Positions 10,935-24,473 of a DNA stretch of 64,000 nt are shown here, piece after piece. The position numbers were made by a program, and so were the translations under genes. The stretch lies in assembly GCA_002794785.1 (NCBI GenBank), contig NBBA01000002.1:62001-126000 (forward strand). The letters are read 5' to 3'. How positions within the stretch are numbered: the stretch's first letter is position 1; every line of letters begins with the position of its first letter. This DNA is from Coniferiporia sulphurascens (taxonomy: Eukaryota > Basidiomycota > Agaricomycetes > Hymenochaetales > Hymenochaetaceae). The notes below the pieces were generated by a model. That model was not told where the DNA came from and ran no database searches. It saw nothing but the letters and a program-made list of their open reading frames with translations.

Positions 10935-11550
10935 ATGTTGTACGAAGTCGTAGGCTTCGTACTCACTGACGAAGTCATCCGTTGCTTCGCCGCCCGAGGT
11001 TTCGGAAGGGATGACAAATACTTCGTCGATTCAGATCCCGAGAAACGTAGTATCAACACAGATGTCTCTTGCGTTATTGAAAGCGCGTAGGGGACCAAAA
11101 CTGCACTCCAAGTGTTCACTGTCCGTTGGCCGGATGGCCATACTCGCGCGAAAACTTGGCCAGCAGTGGATTGTCATCATCCGCCTCGAGCCATCTCTGA
11201 CAGAGACGCCAGAATACTTTGAGCAGGTCCCGCTTTAGGTCGACGAAGAAGGGGACGACAAGAGGGCAGTCGAGTGGCTGAAGAGGTTTAGGTATTCGGA
11301 CGAGGAGATATCGGAGATGTGGATGACAGTTCCTCCTCAGTGGATTCCAGCCTTTTGGGAGTGCCCGCTTATGCGCCACAGTCGATAGTGTTCCTGTATT
11401 GATCGTTTTGCTAGTGATACCCGTACTTGTTTACTAGCAAACCCCTAAGGCATACGGCTGCCTACCTGTGGGTAATAAGGCCTCGTTAATACGTCCAGGT
11501 GCTCCCCTTTGACGTGTCACCTTTCCGTGCTGGGTCCTGACTCCACGTCT
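10935..11550 (+). repeat. Repeat family copy A: decayed gene, forward orientation
   Basis: A block that recurs in reverse orientation as copies B and C. It was once protein coding: frames such as LYEVVGFVLTDEVIRCFAAR (about 10940-11090) and QQWIVIIRLEPSLTETP continuing into DEEISEMWMTVPPQWIPAFW (11160-11389) are coding-like but broken by stops (for instance after 11238) and frame changes. I do not recognise the family. The match to copy C extends past the coding part to about 11550, so the duplicated unit includes 3' flank. Confidence 0.6.
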
Positions 11551-11879
11551 CCACTAGTTTTGGAACTAACGGAGAGGTGTACCAGCTTTTCCGGACACTG
11601 CAAGTTACTTTTTCGTTCTTCGAACTCATAGCGTAGTTCCCTGGACACCAGATTAATCATCGTACTTGGATCTTGCAGCTCGCACAACTACGTTGATAGA
11701 GCTAGCGAATGACAAGCTCCCCGGGATATTTCTGACGGGCCGAACCCTAACAAACGGTCCCGGACTGGGTCAAAACCGACTTTTGAGAACACTAGTCTAT
11801 TATATAGTGCACTGCGACGATACTCGTTGACTCTTTTCAAGAAAGACGGAGATTGTTATTTATCTTCACCTTCATGGCT

Positions 11880-12180
11880 CAGTGTTGACATCTTCCAGTA
11901 TTGTTACATAGTAAACAATAAGCTGACAAGACGATCAATACAGAAACGCTACCAACGGTAGCGATAAGGTGACTTAGTATTGCAAGGAATGAATCCATCC
12001 GCGAGGAGCCGCCATCCGCATCTTTGATATCTCCTCATCCGAATATCTAAATTTCTTCAGTCAGTTAATCGGTCCCTTGTAGTATGCTTCCTCGTTGATT
12101 TGGAGCGGGACAAGTCCGTAGTTGTATGTCCGAATTATCAGTGAGCGAAGGCTCCATAAGGATGATAGTAGCTATTCACT
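11880..12180 (-). repeat. Repeat family copy B: reverse orientation, most decayed
   Basis: Reverse-complement relative of copy A, recognisable by the stretches around 11930-11960 (GACGATCAATACAG) and 12000-12060 (GATATCTCCTCATCCGAATA), which correspond to A at about 11390-11405 and 11290-11320. Less conserved than copy C. Boundaries are approximate. Confidence 0.5.
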
Positions 12181-12434
12181 GCCGACTGAACTCTTCACGA
12201 TGATAGTCACTTGACTAGTTAGCAGGAAAAAGGTCGAGTACAGCGTGGTACATTTGCGCGTCTGTTATGATAAGATCAGCTTCCATATTAACATATTTCT
12301 TCTTGTCTTAGTCCAAGAAGTATCTCGTCTCTTCCATAGACTCGTCACTCGGGCACTGGCAGAGAACCGAGAAACGGCTTCGTTGGTGAATACGAATCCC
12401 ACAACCCTGTGAGATACTGGAAGATGTTAACAAT

Positions 12435-12701
12435 GTGATCCATGCAGATGAAGATACATATCAGACTTCATCTTTCTTGAAAAAAGTTGGCGAGCGTCGT
12501 TTCATACTATGTTGTGATCCGAGTCTCAAGTGGTCCGGCTCCAACCCGAACACGGGTACATATGCCTACCATATATGGTATTTTAAGCTGGCCCTGAAGC
12601 ACGTAATGACCCACTGGCACAAGTCCAATTACGAACCTTCATCTGAATTATCGCTCAGTTTCGGAGCCCTGAGTCGCCCTTTCGGTTGGTCAGTTGAATA
12701 A
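12435..12701 (+). other. Unassigned 88-codon ORF between repeat copies
   Basis: An open frame with a normal amino-acid mix (for example GTYAYHIWYFKLALKHVM) but no recognised domain and no clear splice partners. It lies between repeat copies B and C. It may be part of a larger decayed gene. Confidence 0.25.
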
Positions 12702-12734
12702 GGGCCCTCATTTATTTGCGAACTGGCGGAGATG

Positions 12735-13260
12735 TAAACCCCCTAGCGGGCTTGGATGACCCAGTAGGCTGTACGGGAAGGTGAAACGACAGAAGGGAGC
12801 ACCGTATAAACGTGGCCTTATTACGCACAGAGAGGCAGTCGTATGCTTTAGGTTTTGCTAGTAAACAGGTATGGGCATCACTAGAAAAAGGATCAATACA
12901 GTAACATTATTGACTGGCGAATAGGCGGATACTTCCAAAAGGCTGGAATCCGTTGAGGAGGAACTGTCGTCCACATCTCCGATATCTCCTCGTCTGAATA
13001 CCTAAACCTTTTCAACCGCTCTCTTGTCGTCTTTTTCCTCGTCGACCTGGAGCGGTCTCTTTAGTCGTCTACTAACGCAAGAAATGAACTCGCACCTTTC
13101 GACCTTCAAGCGACCAATGGGCTCTCCTCGACTCGGGCGCCTCACTAATTCGGTCTTTCTTTTCAAACGGTTTGTCAGAGCTTCGGTGAGTCGGCACGTA
13201 AGTCATATTATCCTGGCATCAACATGACTTAACACCGTCGGAATGCAATTTCGAACTCGA
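12735..13260 (-). repeat. Repeat family copy C: reverse orientation
   Basis: Inverted partner of copy A. Long matches include 12950-13020 (ATATCTCCTCGTCTGAATAC, against A 11275-11345) and 12850-12960 (GCTAGTAAACAGGTATGGGC, against A 11385-11440), and continue to about 12740. A and C therefore form a roughly 550-bp imperfect inverted repeat around a 1.2-kb centre containing copy B. Coding frames are broken. Confidence 0.6.
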
Positions 13261-15691
<2,431 letters not shown>

Positions 15692-16207
15692 ATCACGCAC
15701 TCACTGTGCACCTTCTTGACGAAGGTCCTCTTTTCCGCAGCGAGTTCCCGGAGATATTCCAAGTAGGCATCCCGTACCTCGATCAACTTCCTACAACAGT
15801 GTATCACCGTATCCGCAACAAGGACCCAAACAAAGTTATCAAAGCACGTTTTCTTTGCATCCCCGCGTAAAGCTGAGGTGGTGAATAGAGTACTTCATTG
15901 ATGGTAATATCTTCCCGTGTCCACATCGGGGTAGCAGTACAGCAGCGTGAGCATAATGGTAGCTCAGAGAGAGAAGATAGGAAAGACAAACGGCCAAAGC
16001 TCGCTCCTTTTTTCAGATCTGAAATACTAACTTTCAGTATGTGGTATCAACTTTTTCGACCTACAGGCCTCGCCGAGCTGGAGCTTTTTTTTTGCATGAC
16101 GTACGGCCCAAAGCCGCTTGCATCTCAGTGGGTTAATTAAGAGCCAGTCGTGCACGTTTTTGAGTACGTAATTTCCTTTTTAAGGAAATTCTTCCTAATC
16201 CGGAGAG

Positions 16208-16252
16208 CGACGCGAGCGGAATTCGTGCGCTGGACGCGGACAAGAAGCCGGT
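16208..16252. repeat. Shared 45-bp upstream block, copy 1
   Basis: CGCGAGCGGAATTCGTGCGC and the next 20 bp match the block at 22938-22983 with only a few differences and single-base gaps. This copy lies about 230 bp before the BBE-like oxidase start. It could be a short dispersed repeat or a common regulatory element. Confidence 0.5.
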
Positions 16253-16417
16253 CGTATGAGCAAAGAAGGAAAAAAGATCGACCATGTTTCTCAGTGCCGT
16301 CCCGACGCGCCATTCAGCCTTAGTCAGCATTTATTTGTCTCAGAATTTGAGTGCAGCGTGCGACGCGAGCGGCTTTCGGGCGTGGTGGCGCTTCTTAGCG
16401 ATCGTGCAAAAAATCGA

Positions 16418-16425
16418 TATATAAG
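16418..16425 (+). promoter_or_regulatory. TATA box of the BBE-like oxidase
   Basis: TATATAAG lies 54 bp upstream of the start codon at 16479, a normal spacing for a fungal TATA promoter with a short 5' leader. Confidence 0.6.
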
Positions 16426-16478
16426 GACGGTGAGAAATGTCCGTCTCTACATTATCGTCCTGATTAATCTGCCTACCC

Positions 16479-18356
16479 ATGTCTACTTTCGACCAATTCA
16501 AATCCGCATTCAAGGGCGACCTCGTCCTGCAAGGCGATGCCGGCTACAAAAAAGCCATCTCGCGCTGGGCGAGCAACGCCGCTCGCCGCGCGCGCATTGT
16601 CGCCTTCGCTCGCGATGCGGAGGACGTCTCGCTTGCTGTCGGCTTCGCGCGCTCGGAGGGGCTCCCCCTTGCCATCCGAGGCGGTGGCCACAGTGCCTCA
16701 GGTGCCTCGTCAACGGAGGACGGCTTGGTCGTCGACCTTTCGCGGTACATCAATGGTGCAAGAGTCGATCCTGAGGAGAAACTAGCGTATGTCGGCGGTG
16801 GTGCTATTTGGGGGACTGTTGATAAGGCAGCAATCGAGCATGGCCTCGCGACTGTTGGCGGGACCGTCAACCATGTGCGTATCTTTGACTACCTCTGTAT
16901 AAGACTTATATCTGATTTGACCTATTTTAGACGGGCGTGGGCGGGTAAGCAGTGTGTCCTGTGTTTGTGTTGGCGGAGGAAATTGAATCGTATTATCCGA
17001 TAGACTGACGCTCGGAGGTGGATACGGATGGCTCACAGCTAAGCATGGACTAACAATCGACAACCTGCGCCAGGTCAGTCCCTCCCGCAAGTCATGATCA
17101 TGATCTCAATCCCAGACTAATTATTCCTGACATGATCGTTCACGCAGGTCACAATAGTCCTCGCCGACGGATCGATCCTGACGGCCAACGCCAACACGCA
17201 CAGCGACCTTTTCTGGGCCGTGCGTGGTGGCGGCTGCAACTTCGGCATCTGCATCGAGTTCGTGCTGCAGCTGCACGATCAGCGGAGGACCATCTACGCC
17301 GGCGCTCTCATGTATCCTGCCTTCCTCGTCGGTCCTGTGGTCGATCTCTCGAAAGATTGGTGGAAGAGGGCCGGAGAAAACGAGGGTTTGTCTGTGATTA
17401 TGACGAGGGGCCCTCCACCTGGACGTTGAGGTAAGTAGGAAGACGTCCCGCGTCGTGGTTTCATGATTACTGTCTCCCTGACTTATACTGAATCGCTGCA
17501 TTTTAGCCATGCGTGATTTGCTTTTTGTTCTACAACGGCTCGGAAGCAGAAGGCAGGGAGGCTTTTAAGGACTTCCACGATCTCAGTGCGTATCCAACAT
17601 TTTGTCTCTGTTTTTCTAGAAGATATTTTTTAACAAATAAACATTATATTTAGAACCGATGGACCGGACCGGGGAAGTCCCATTTGAAATGTTGAATTCT
17701 CTGCAGGTGCGAAAGTCGCGCAGCTGCACCAGCGGTTCCCGCTGACCACATACAATAATTAACAGAACGACTTCGCCCACCCTGGCCGAAACGTCTACAT
17801 GACTGGCCTTCTACAAGCATCTATACGGGCTGAGACAGCAACGCAAGTGCTCGATGCAGTCGCCTCCGTCACCGCCGATCCTTCACCCTCCCAACTCACA
17901 TTCATGTTAGCCTTCGAGTACTTCCCCATCAACAAGGTCATCGCCGTCCCAAGGGACGCAATGGCATTCGAAAACCGAACCACCTCACAGAACGTGATGG
18001 TGAGCTGCTCCTGGGACTCACACGACTCGATTACGCCGGAAGATGGCTTGAAGATTGCGAGGGAAAAGGTGTACACTGTTGCGCATCTCATTGCAGGGTT
18101 CGAAAGAGATGCGAAGGCGGCGGAGACGAGGGCATATGGGAATTACTGTAAGTGAATTGAAGTTTCCTTTTTTCTTTCTTCTGCGCTGCATTGGCCAGTG
18201 AGACTCATCTTGGCACTTACAGCGACCGACGCTTCAACCAATTCGGACCGCTCAGCGACGCTCTTCGGGGCCAACTACCCCAAGCTGCAGGCGCTCAAGA
18301 AGAAGTACGATCCCGACGTCGTGTTCAACAAATGGTTTCCTATTATACCTGCCTAA
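16479..18356 (+). CDS. BBE-like FAD-linked oxidase, apparent frameshift
   Basis: Berberine-bridge-enzyme-like flavoprotein (FAD_binding_4 plus C-terminal BBE domain). Exons are 16479-16874, 16931-16944 (14 bp), 17004-17073, 17148-about 17430, 17507-17585, 17654-17706, 17766-18147 and 18223-18356. RGGGHSASG (His 71) is the covalent FAD attachment motif. [17 protein letters not shown] is the second flavin loop and lacks the Cys of bicovalent members, so attachment is probably single. The C-terminus [13 protein letters not shown] is the BBE domain end. In exon 4 the frame reaches TGA at 17427-17429, just before the consensus donor GTAAGT at 17431. Removing or adding a base in the G/C run at about 17405-17413 would restore phase 0 into exon 5. 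So either a real frameshift or a base-call error. Possible role: oxidative ring closure of a prenylated phenol (inference). Confidence 0.82.
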
Positions 18357-19089
18357 TCTTCTTGAGTTTTGAGAGGGATGAAGGATAACTATTGTTAGAT
18401 TATAATCCCATGTATAAAGAAACGAGAAATTAGTCCAGCTCAATTTATGTATCTTATTGTATTAATTCCCGCCGACAGGAATTCTACCCACTAGTAGGGG
18501 TCGGCAGTGCTTGGCATTTGTGAGTGGACCAGTCGCTAGTAGCACACCTGACGTTAGGTTAGGATGCTTAACTTTCTACCCCCCCCCACTCCTTACTACA
18601 TGCCACTTACAAGTAAGGGAGAAATGGTCGGCAGTACAAGTTAAACCGAGAGATTACAGCTAGCTAGTCGCAGCGGCCCCTCAGCCAGATTTGATACTAG
18701 TCGCTGAAGAAAGCACTGCGAGGCGCCAGTGGAAATATTTGACCTGCCTGTATTCCGAGCTATCGAAATCATATTATATACATGAAGGTCTTATGCCTAC
18801 GGCAGCCTACCTGTATTTGGAGATGTCAGAATAAGAGTCTCAAAATGCAAGGAAGTCAGCTTCTATGCGTGTACTAAAAAGGAAACTGTCTACAAAGAGA
18901 AGTAAAATCACTAGTTACAAAGGCTCAACAAAATACATCTGAATTGTATGCGACTATTTTTCGTCATATTACAATAATGATAGGGCCAGCTTCGCTGGCA
19001 AGGCCCGATACCCTCTTTTGAGAAATTTCACAAATGACCATGCACTTGTAATAACCCAGACTACCACCATATCTATTTTTTTTGGAAAT
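18357..19089. other. Intergenic, nothing recognised
   Basis: No coding signal. Contains a C-homopolymer at about 18580 and a fragment near 18795-18820 resembling the 3' flank of repeat copy A (GGCAGCCTACCTGT). Confidence 0.4.
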
Positions 19090-20210
19090 TGCAATACACC
19101 TGGTAAGCTATTAGGTTCCGGGTGCATCGACATAATGTATTGGTGCCAGTGAGCGGCTATGCAAGGAGACATGCAAGGAGACCCGCAGCGAGAGGGGAAG
19201 CCATGCTCGTTCCCGAGATCTCGTTGAGTGAATTCGGTCCAGAGCTCTATCATGTTGAAAGTACGTTAGACTAGGTGCAAATACATCGACACAGTTGCAG
19301 TGGTTAGAGAAGTACGCATGCTCATCGGAGACGATGGAAGCTCTAACGGTGACCACAAGCTGGGCAAAAGCAGGCGAGTAATCACACGAGTTCTGGTTGT
19401 TTATATTGCCAGCGTGAAGAGAATTCCAGCCTTGAATGCCCTGATGACGGTGTCATCGAGTGCTTGGGACTTGTCACCGCCAAGAGACATGTTGGCTGCG
19501 GATCCCTTATATTCTGTCTTGCCAGTCACCTTTACCTCGCCCTCAGCAACATCGGAAATAGTGCCACTGCCTATGTATGAGGACCTTCACGGCAGTGCCA
19601 GTGATGGTGGCAGTCTTAGCGACACCATATTTACTTGCACGAAGCGATAGTGCCGACACAGTCAGTGCTGTGGCTGTTGCCTAAGTCGTTCTTGGGAATC
19701 GCCTTTCCTCAGTGGGCATGGCCCTCGAACTTGACATGGTCAATGTACACACCAGTGTCGATAACGTAGATGTTCATACCCTCCCCATCATGTGCATCAC
19801 ACGGTGCACCTCTGTTGTCGCTTCTCGTTGATGACCACGACATCCAAGTTTCTACTCCAGCATAGACAGGTGGTAGATTTCAAAAAGCGAGCCACTAACC
19901 TGTAGAAAGCCGACGGCAACTTGAAGAAAGCAATGGTGTAGCTCCCCAAGCCACCCGGATAGACCTCGTTCAAGCTTTGCCGATTTAAGGACTTGACGAC
20001 TAGAACAATTGCGCACAATTAATGCAGGAAAGTTGACGAGGAATCGATTTATTATAGCCGGCCTGGACACCGTTCAATTGGACAGAAAAGTGATGATGCA
20101 AGATTCAGTTGTGAGCATAGATGACCAAAAGCTATCACTTACCATGGATAGTGACAAGTTCAATAATGGGTACCTTGGCTTTTGCAATGACAGTAGAAAC
20201 TTTGTCTGAA
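19090..20210 (-). pseudogene. Subtilisin-like serine protease (S8A) pseudogene
   Basis: Remnant of a proteinase K/cerevisin-type secreted protease. Reading the minus strand in shifting frames: signal/propeptide-like KVPIIELVTIHG (about 20150-20200) ending at a donor; propeptide end DVVVINEKRQQ (about 19830); catalytic Asp block NIYVIDTGVYIDHVKFEGHA (about 19720-19780); degenerate His block NSHSTDCVGTI (about 19660), where the catalytic His of the GHGTH motif reads Asp; KGSAANMSLGGDKSQALDD (about 19440-19500); NSCDYSPAFAQ and VDVFAPSL (about 19270-19380); and catalytic Ser block SGTSMASPLAAGLLA (about 19180-19225). Stops and frameshifts separate these blocks. A 12-bp tandem duplication (ATGCAAGGAGAC, 19159-19182) lies in the Ser region. 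Confidence 0.8.
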
Positions 20211-20765
20211 ATCCCTGTACTCCTCACGATATTCTCAAGTGATCGGAGTATGACAGAGTAAACCAGTCTGGTCAAAGTGTGAACGTAAATCAAAACACGC
20301 GAAAGGCCCGAAGTTCCCGCTCGGCACAACAAGCCGAGGACAAAATGTAATCAAGAATACGCAGACAACGTAAAAGAAATGACGTCCATTTACTCAAAGG
20401 GGCAAAAAATAGAGAGCCGCGGCTCGGCATCACAGAAAAGGAGATACCGCGGGGCCCTACAATCGCGTTCAGATCTTGAATTATTGACCTAGCTAACCCT
20501 CTACCTAAAGGTATCGGGAATAGCCTGACCTTGCACATAATACGACCCACACCTACAACAGTAGCTAGGCTACACTCATTGGAAAAGGTGCTGAATTTCT
20601 TTGAGTTTTGACGCGAAAGGAAGCGGCGGACGGTAGTCGAGCCACAGCTATAATAGGGCACCAAACAGATCGGAACTACTCGTAAAAATGATCTCTGATA
20701 TGCAGTAGCACGCGACTAACTACCATACATACTGGCTTATCGAGGTAAAGAAGTTGTTTAGGTTA
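20211..20765. other. Intergenic, nothing recognised
   Basis: Lies between the protease pseudogene and the 3' end of monooxygenase A. Short ORFs only. Confidence 0.4.
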
Positions 20766-22631
20766 TCAGCGGGAACTACTTCCTCCAATACGCTCTGTAA
20801 GTAGCGCAACAGCCCTCTTGCGGTCGTCCTCAACGTCCGTCGTCCAAGCCCACTTATAATTCTCGACCATCATGTGTCCGACCTCCCAGAGCTTCCCGAC
20901 GTCCGCTTGTGGGGCGTTCAGCCGCTCTGGGCTGAGTCCAGAACAGCGCGGGTCGTCGAACAGGCTCAAGCGTCCGTTCTCTGCTGAAAGCCGCTGCACC
21001 ATGTTCGCGTGAGGCAGACGGACCTCCTCATACACCTTAAGCGCGTCGCGCAGAGTGGATAATGTCGTAAGTGGATGTGCGAGGAGTGTGCCGAGGACGT
21101 AAGCATCCTCAATGGCCTGACCTGCGCCCGAGCCTTGGAAAGGTGTCATGGCATGGGCCTTTGAAGGCGGTAAGAATATAGTTTCTCTATCGTTATCTTG
21201 TCAAAGATGCGGCGCTTACCGCATCACCCAGAAGCGCAACACGGTCATGGGTATATATGGGCAGACATTTCAACACGTTGATGGCCCAGCGGGAAGGTCC
21301 TTCTACGCACTGAGTGAGGTACCCATGTGGTGATGTCAAACTACATATTTGCAGGAGACACAGGAAGTTCATACCTGCACGAGCTGCTGTACCTCCTCCT
21401 CCCAGCCCGTGAAATATTCAATGAGCTCCTCCTTGTTACACGGTTCAACAACATTTCCTTCAAATATGGTACCGGCCTTGTCCGGCCAAAAGCGGGTCGT
21501 TGCAACGTTGATGAGACGCCCCTGAGAAATGGGATACGTCACAACACTCTGAATAAGCCATGTCAGTTTATGCAAGGGTCACTTAGTGCAGAAGTTCGTT
21601 ACATTGTTCTTTCCTGTATACTATCCGATATAGATCGACGTTAGCTCTACTGCGCGCAAACCGTGAGAAATGGACTTGATCCCAACCTGTAGAAACGTGA
21701 ACAACGCCCTGTGGCTCGGATTGATCTTCTCCAGCCTTTCGCGCGGCACGATTGCGCGATGGATGGTGCAACCGCTCCAGACAGGGTCGACCATCGCACG
21801 CAGCGTTTCTGCCGTCTTCTTTCCATCTATGTTGTTGGATGTCTCCGCCTCTACCTCTATATCCTTGGCAGCCAGCTCTAAAAGGGTATGTCTCGTTGCA
21901 GAATGAATTCCGTCTGCACCTATAAGAACATCGCATGTCGCTGTGCTTCCGTCCTTAAAGTTGAGGGTTATTGGGGCGGAAGGGGTGGATGCGGGTGGAA
22001 GGGTGTAGGATACAAGACGCTTGGAAAAGTGCACAGAGGTGATCTCTGTGTCAAGATTCTTCATGAGAACGTCTAAGAACTGGGCACGATGGAAGAAGAA
22101 TCCTCCCGCTGACGATTATAAGATCTACATCAGTGTCCTACCTATTTTCAGGATGCAAGGAGTGAAATCGCTCACTGGGCGCGATCATGTCATAGAAGTG
22201 GACTCCCTTCTCCTGATCAGACTTGCGCATCTCGAAAACAAGGCCTAAGATGATCCGTCAGTACCGGCACTCACCGTCAGTGCTACCTTTAATCCAACTT
22301 CAAGCAAAACTCACGTGGCTTGTCCTCCATGTTTGCGTCATCGCAGAGCTGTACGAGCTCCTCTTCGAGGCCGAGAGACTTCAACGCTTTCCAGGGACGC
22401 CTCCATACGGTCACCCCAGCACCTATTTCTGTGAATTCATGTGCTGCTTCGTATAGGTCCACCCTTATGTCCTTTCTATCACGGGAAAGACGAGAAAGAG
22501 CGATAGCCATCAACAGACCTCCGACGCCTCCCCCGCTATAGTGAATAAGCACATTCGAATGTGAGCTCAGGAATTTAGGCTGTACTTTTGAACACTTACC
22601 ATATTGCTACGGAGAACTTCGGAGATGACAT
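20766..22631 (-). CDS. FAD-dependent monooxygenase A (salicylate hydroxylase-like)
   Basis: Class A flavoprotein monooxygenase (FAD_binding_3) of 472 aa. Exons in transcription order: 22600-22631, 22315-22535, 22176-22244, 21687-22108, 21603-21620 (18 bp), 21375-21548, 21220-21309 and 20766-21158; sum 1,419 bp. The first exon codes the start MSSPKFSVAIC, joined to GGGVGGL, the FAD-binding loop. The DG motif is IGADGIHSATRH. The GD motif is LLGDAAHAMTPFQGSGAGQA, split between exons 7 and 8. Such enzymes hydroxylate, often decarboxylatively, a phenol carboxylate using NAD(P)H. It is a near copy of monooxygenase B with identical exon lengths in six of eight exons, in divergent orientation. All motifs are intact. 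Confidence 0.9.
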
Positions 22632-22937
22632 CAGTGAACGTGGTGGTGAGGTTGAGGTTACTGGACGAGCAGTGATGCACAGGGCCGCACTGGTACTCTG
22701 AACAGCTTCGAGACATCATGGTTTATATACCCTGTGGTTGTATTGACGGTTATTCGGAGAAATTTAGAGACGCGTGTGTTCCCAGACTTGTGATAACATG
22801 AATTATCTTCGCCTTCCGTCCGCTGATCGGTCAATCGCACAAAGATCAGGGTGCCCATTCAAGCGCGGATCGAAGACGATCGGGGAAGTTTTTGTCTTCA
22901 TAGGAGATGTACGTGATAGACATTAGTACAGTAAGCT

Positions 22938-22983
22938 ACGCGAGCGGATTCCGTGCGCTGGACTCGGACAGAAGCTCCGGTCT
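22938..22983. repeat. Shared 45-bp upstream block, copy 2
   Basis: CGCGAGCGGATTCCGTGCGC and the following 25 bp match the block at 16208-16252. This copy lies about 310 bp upstream of monooxygenase A. Sites with 1-bp indels suggest a decaying repeat rather than a strictly conserved operator. Confidence 0.5.
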
Positions 22984-23347
22984 GGAGTCATGCCCATTGC
23001 CGGTGCTAGTTCGCTGAAGTTTTGGTAGTATTTCTCTAGCTGGGATCACCGTCAATTTGAAAGGGTTATTTGAGTTGAAGCCCAAATCCCAAATAAATGA
23101 ATATGAATGTAGCGATAACATAGTAAACGTGGTAAAGTGAGGACGAACTTTCTTTCCTTGATAAGTCTTGTTCAAGTTCAAGTTCTATCAGCGATGAAAA
23201 AGAGTTTATTGATTATGTAAGTTCATTTCCGGTTTCTAAATCGGTATGTCGGAGTTTAGAATACATGCGTGCTAGAGTCACGAGCTTGTTCCGCGTCTCT
23301 CGTGCGTTAGCCCAGCTCAATGTGTTTTTTGCAGGTAGGAATTCTAC

Positions 23348-23564
23348 TATCGTATACCTCTCTTACAAAGTCACCTCCTCAGACAAATTTCGGATTTCTG
23401 GCTTCCATGCCACGGTAACGGCATGGAAAAAAAATTATGCTAGCTGCTGCGTAATTTATGAATACTTCTGGCTGTTTTTTTTCTGTAAAAACCCTGATGC
23501 GTTTTCGGCTTGAAAGCGGTTTTCGGTTTAGATGTAACTTTGTAAGAGAGGGCATACGACAATA
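23348..23564. repeat. Inverted repeat, possible short element
   Basis: Left arm 23348-23371 (TATCGTATACCTCTCTTACA and on) is the inverted copy of 23536-23564, differing by a few bases. The 160-bp interior has no coding signal. May be a MITE fragment. Confidence 0.5.
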
Positions 23565-24473
23565 TCCGCTAGCTTGGGTTGATTTGACTTGAGCTAGGAA
23601 TTTGGTGAAGTGCAGTGGCGCCATCTTGCACCGGCACCGATGATCAGTGCAAGGGGAGGCCTGCGGGGTATACTTTATCTAATGGAAGTATTGAAATAAG
23701 AGTACGTGGGCGAGGACTCTCACCTAGATTCTGCCAAACCGATGTGTTGTACATGTAGGCAACTTGCTTCTCGCTTTTATTTATTATAGTCATAACGTCC
23801 TTGCAGCCCTTGCCAGTGATGTCAAATAGTTCTGCTTTCTAAAGACATAAACCCATTAGCGCCTGATCCTTGAGTGCGGGTCGAAGGCGAATAGGCTATG
23901 AATGCCTAAATTATCTATGTTTTTAAAGAAGCGCATATATGCTCTGGAACGTTGGGGCGGGGTTGCGATAGAAATACATGCGTACCGGTTATCTCGTTGT
24001 ACGAGGGACACGGAACAAGCTCGTGACTTCTGGCCTGAGCGCGCATGTATTCAAACTCCGACAAACGGATTTAGAAACAGGCAATGAACTTACATAATCA
24101 ATAAACTTCCATACTCAATTGACGGATGTATCCCAGGTAGAGAAGTACAAAAACTTCAGCAGAGTTTAGCCTTAGTATTAACACTGCACGGCCCCTAGCC
24201 CAGACTTCTGTCAGAAATCCAGCGCAAAAAATTCGCTAGCATCGCCTCCAATACTGACATGTCGATTACACAAGTCTCCTATGAAGAAAAACCACCAAGA
24301 CCCCGATCCGAGTCCTTCTGATCTTTATAGGATTGACCGCTCAAAGAGCCTTAAATGATTCATGTGACTGCGCGCAGCGTACGGAAGTTATTTCAAGACA
24401 TTGTTCCTAGAACACACTGAAGCTATCAAGAGTACCGCATCGCGCAGCCTCGTCCTCATCACCGCATTCATTG

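Larger units (their letters stand above)
15692..16478. other. Intergenic between halogenase and BBE oxidase
   Basis: Holds the terminator region of the halogenase and the promoter of the oxidase. It also contains a 45-bp sequence shared with the upstream region of monooxygenase A (listed separately). No further gene is seen. Confidence 0.5.
22632..24473. other. Divergent intergenic region between monooxygenases A and B
   Basis: 1.84 kb shared upstream region. Similarity between the two genes extends about 30 bp beyond each ATG only. Contains the shared 45-bp block, a possible inverted-repeat element at 23348-23564 and a 9-bp perfect hairpin around 23402-23428 (TTCCATGCC / GGCATGGAA). No gene is seen. 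Confidence 0.5.

Noticed and set aside
16256..16774. 172-codon plus-strand ORF overlapping the BBE oxidase start
   Set aside because: Out-of-frame shadow of exon 1 with Arg/Cys-rich unnatural composition.
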